DNA from: Diorhabda sublineata
Lineage: Eukaryota > Arthropoda > Insecta > Coleoptera > Chrysomelidae
NCBI RefSeq assembly: GCF_026230105.1
Contig: NC_079479.1
Coordinates: forward strand, 35,371,385-35,435,384
Length of the DNA stretch: 64,000 nucleotides
Direction: 5' to 3'
Shown here: one piece after another, positions 61,396 through 64,000 of the stretch
Layout: the number at the start of each line of letters is the position of its first letter
Numbering within the stretch: position 1 is the first letter of the stretch
Program-made: the position numbers and the translations under genes
The notes under the pieces: model-generated
Told to the model about the DNA's origin: nothing
The model's input: only the letters and a program-made list of their open reading frames with translations
The model's database searches: none

Positions 61396-64000
61396 GGAAA
61401 AATCGTTACCTTTTTTTAACGAAAATTAACTTCGCGCTACCTTTTTCGATTGTAAATTAATATATGTTTATATTTTTAATGTTTAATCGAAATTTCTATG
61501 GCTAAAAACACTTTTGTCAATATAAAATGATCGTATCTACATACGGGGTGTTCAAAAAGTTGATACATTAGACGATAAACACGTGATAAGTATTTTTCTT
61601 TTCTTTTTCAAGTAATCGACAGTTATGTTCTTTTATAAAAAAAAAAAAGAAAATTCCAACGATGTCCGACTTTATTGTTGAAGTATAAGTCTAGTTTTAA
61701 ATAATTTGTGTAAAATCGTTACCTTTTTTTAACGAAAATTAACTTCGCGCTACCTTTTTCGATTGTAAATTAATATATGTTTATATTTTTAATGTTTAAT
61801 CGAAATTTCTATGGCTAAAAACACTTTTGTCAATATAAAATGATCGTATCTACATACGGGGTGTTCAAAAAGTTGATACATTAGACGATAAACACGTGAT
61901 AAGTATTTTTCTTTTCTTTTTCAAGTAATCGACAGTTATGTTCTTTTATTATTAAAAATAACAAAATTACAACGATGCCCGACTTTATTGTTGAAGTATA
62001 AGTCTAGTTTTAAATAATTTGTGTAAAATCGTTACCTTTTTTTAACGAAAATTAACTTCGCGCTACCTTTTTCGATTGTAAATTAATATATGTTTATATT
62101 TTTAATGTTTAATCGAAATTTCTATGGCTAAAAACACTTTTGTCAATATAAAATGATCGTATCTACATACGGGGTGTTCAAAAAGTTGATACATTAGACG
62201 ATAAACACGTGATAAGTATTTTTCTTTTCTTTTTCAAGTAATCGACAGTTATGTTCTTTTATTATTAAAAATAACAAAATTACAACGATGCCCGACTTTA
62301 TTGTTGAAGTATAAGTCTAGTTTTAAATAATTTGTGTAAAATCGTTACCTTTTTTTAACGAAAATTAACTTCGCGCTACCTTTTTCGATTGTAAATTAAT
62401 ATATGTTTATATTTTTAATGTTTAATCGAAATTTCTATGGCTAAAAACACTTTTGTCAATATAAAATGATCGTATCTACATACGGGGTGTTCAAAAAGTT
62501 GATACATTAGACGATAAACACGTGATAAGTATTTTTCTTTTCTTTTTCAAGTAATCGACAGTTATGTTCTTTTATTATTAAAAATAACAAAATTACAACG
62601 ATGCCCGACTTTATTGTTGAAGTATAAGTCTAGTTTTAAATTATTTGTGTAAAATCGTTACCTTTTTTTAACGAAAATTAACTTCGCGCTACCTTTTTCG
62701 ATTGTAAATTAATATATGTTTATATTTTTAATGTTTAATCGAAATTTCTATGGCTAAAAACACTTTTGTCAATATAAAATGATCGTATCTACATACGGGG
62801 TGTTCAAAAAGTTGATACATTAGACGATAAACACGTGATAAGTATTTTTCTTTTCTTTTTCAAGTAATCGACAGTTATGTTCTTTTATTATTAAAAATAA
62901 CAAAATTACAACGATGCCCGACTTTATTGTTGAAGTATAAGTCTAGTTTTAAATTATTTGTGTAAAATCGTTACCTTTTTTTAACGAAAATTAACTTCGC
63001 GCTACCTTTTTCGATTGTAAATTAATATATGTTTATATTTTTAATGTTTAATCGAAATTTCTATGGCTAAAAACACTTTTGTCAATATAAAATGATCGTA
63101 TCTACATACGGGGTGTTCAAAAAGTTGATACATTAGACGATAAACACGTGATAAGTATTTTTCTTTTCTTTTTCAAGTAATCGACAGTTATGTTCTTTTA
63201 TTATTAAAAATAACAAAATTACAACGATGCCCGACTTTATTGTTGAAGTATAAGTCTAGTTTTAAATTATTTGTGTAAAATCGTTACCTTTTTTTAACGA
63301 AAATTAACTTCGCGCTACCTTTTTCGATTGTAAATTAATATATGTTTATATTTTTAATGTTTAATCGAAATTTCTATGGCTAAAAACACTTTTGTCAATG
63401 TAAAATGACCGTATCTACATACGGGGTGTTCAAAAAGTTGATACATTAGACGATAAACACGTGATAAGTATTTTTCTTTTCTTTTTCAAGTAATCGACAG
63501 TTATGTTCTTTTATTATTAAAAATAACAAAATTACAACGATGCCCGACTTTATTGTTGAAGTATAAGTCTAGTTTTAAATTATTTGTGTAAAATCGTTAC
63601 CTTTTTTTAACGAAAATTAACTTCGCGCTACCTTTTTCGATTGTAAATTAATATATGTTTATATTTTTAATGTTTAATCGAAATTTCTATGGCTAAAAAC
63701 ACTTTTGTCAATATAAAATGACCGTATCTACATACGGGGTGTTCAAAAAGTTGATACATTAGACGATAAACACGTGATAAGTATTTTTCTTTTCTTTTTC
63801 AAGTAATCGACAGTTATGTTCTTTTATTATTAAAAATAACAAAATTACAACGATGCCCGACTTTATTGTTGAAGTATAAGTCTAGTTTTAAATTATTTGT
63901 GTAAAATCGTTACCTTTTTTTAACGAAAATTAACTTCGCGCTACCTTTTTCGATTGTAAATTAATATATGTTTATATTTTTAATGTTTAATCGAAATTTC
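61396..64000. repeat. Tandem array, 313-bp unit, more than 8 copies, running off the window
   Basis: AATCGTTACC recurs at 61401, 61714, 62027 and 62340 and onward every 313 bp to the right edge. Units are nearly identical and contain TACATACGGGGTGTTC and AAAAAGTTGATACATTAG. The array starts about 30 bases after the donor at 61368. The first unit differs in its poly(A) section (around 61638). Its true length is unknown. Confidence 0.95.

Noticed and set aside
1..64000. A bacterial-style defence system, CRISPR array or prophage
   Set aside because: Repeats lack the short-repeat/unique-spacer pattern, genes are spliced and animal-type, and no prokaryotic gene order is present.

Overview
The window is nuclear DNA from an insect. 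It is AT-rich, its coding exons are short and split by GT-AG introns, it carries mariner- and LINE-like relics, and its gene families (F-spondin paralogues with a Kunitz domain, an MFSD12-type transporter, an orphan class A GPCR, a PTR2/SLC15 peptide transporter) are typical of insects. A beetle is possible but not provable from the sequence. Nothing points to bacterial or viral DNA, and I found no CRISPR array, rRNA or tRNA that I can support.

Layout. (1) 546-5301 (+): the 3' part of a spondin-1-like gene (Spondin_N, three TSP1 repeats, a Kunitz domain) with one in-frame TGA in an otherwise intact frame. A duplicated block follows, carrying decayed remnants of an acidic-linker exon. (2) 7988-16118 (+): a complete second spondin-1-like gene of 894 codons (signal peptide, Reeler, Spondin_N, five TSP1 repeats, a long Glu-rich linker). 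(3) 16.2-24.1 kb: non-coding DNA with an ATCGAT-rich repeat and a 629-bp triplicated block. (4) 24106-25485 (-): an intronless MFSD12-like MFS transporter. (5) 29665-30966 (+): an orphan rhodopsin-family GPCR. (6) 34.5-42.1 kb: a non-coding desert with an ETS-motif minisatellite and transposon relics. (7) 42108-53291 (+): a complete 16-exon proton/oligopeptide transporter (SLC15/PTR2, opt1/yin-like), reconstructed as 710 aa. (8) 54649 to the right edge: likely first coding exons of another gene that continues outside the window.

The dominant feature is tandem repetition. Nine unrelated arrays (units about 61, 60, 141, 163, 233, 313, 433, 629 and 671 bp) cover about one third of the window. 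Several abut a splice site or gene end, many copies are nearly identical, and six of the nine units carry the same short transposon-end-like motif (TATAC-G/A-AGGG or its reverse). This is the least explained aspect of the window.

The genes do not form an obvious pathway. The two spondins are tandem paralogues encoding secreted matrix-type proteins. The two transporters and the GPCR are membrane proteins with no evident functional link. All exon boundaries were assigned by eye from reading frame, GT-AG signals and paralogue comparison; no search or transcript evidence was available.
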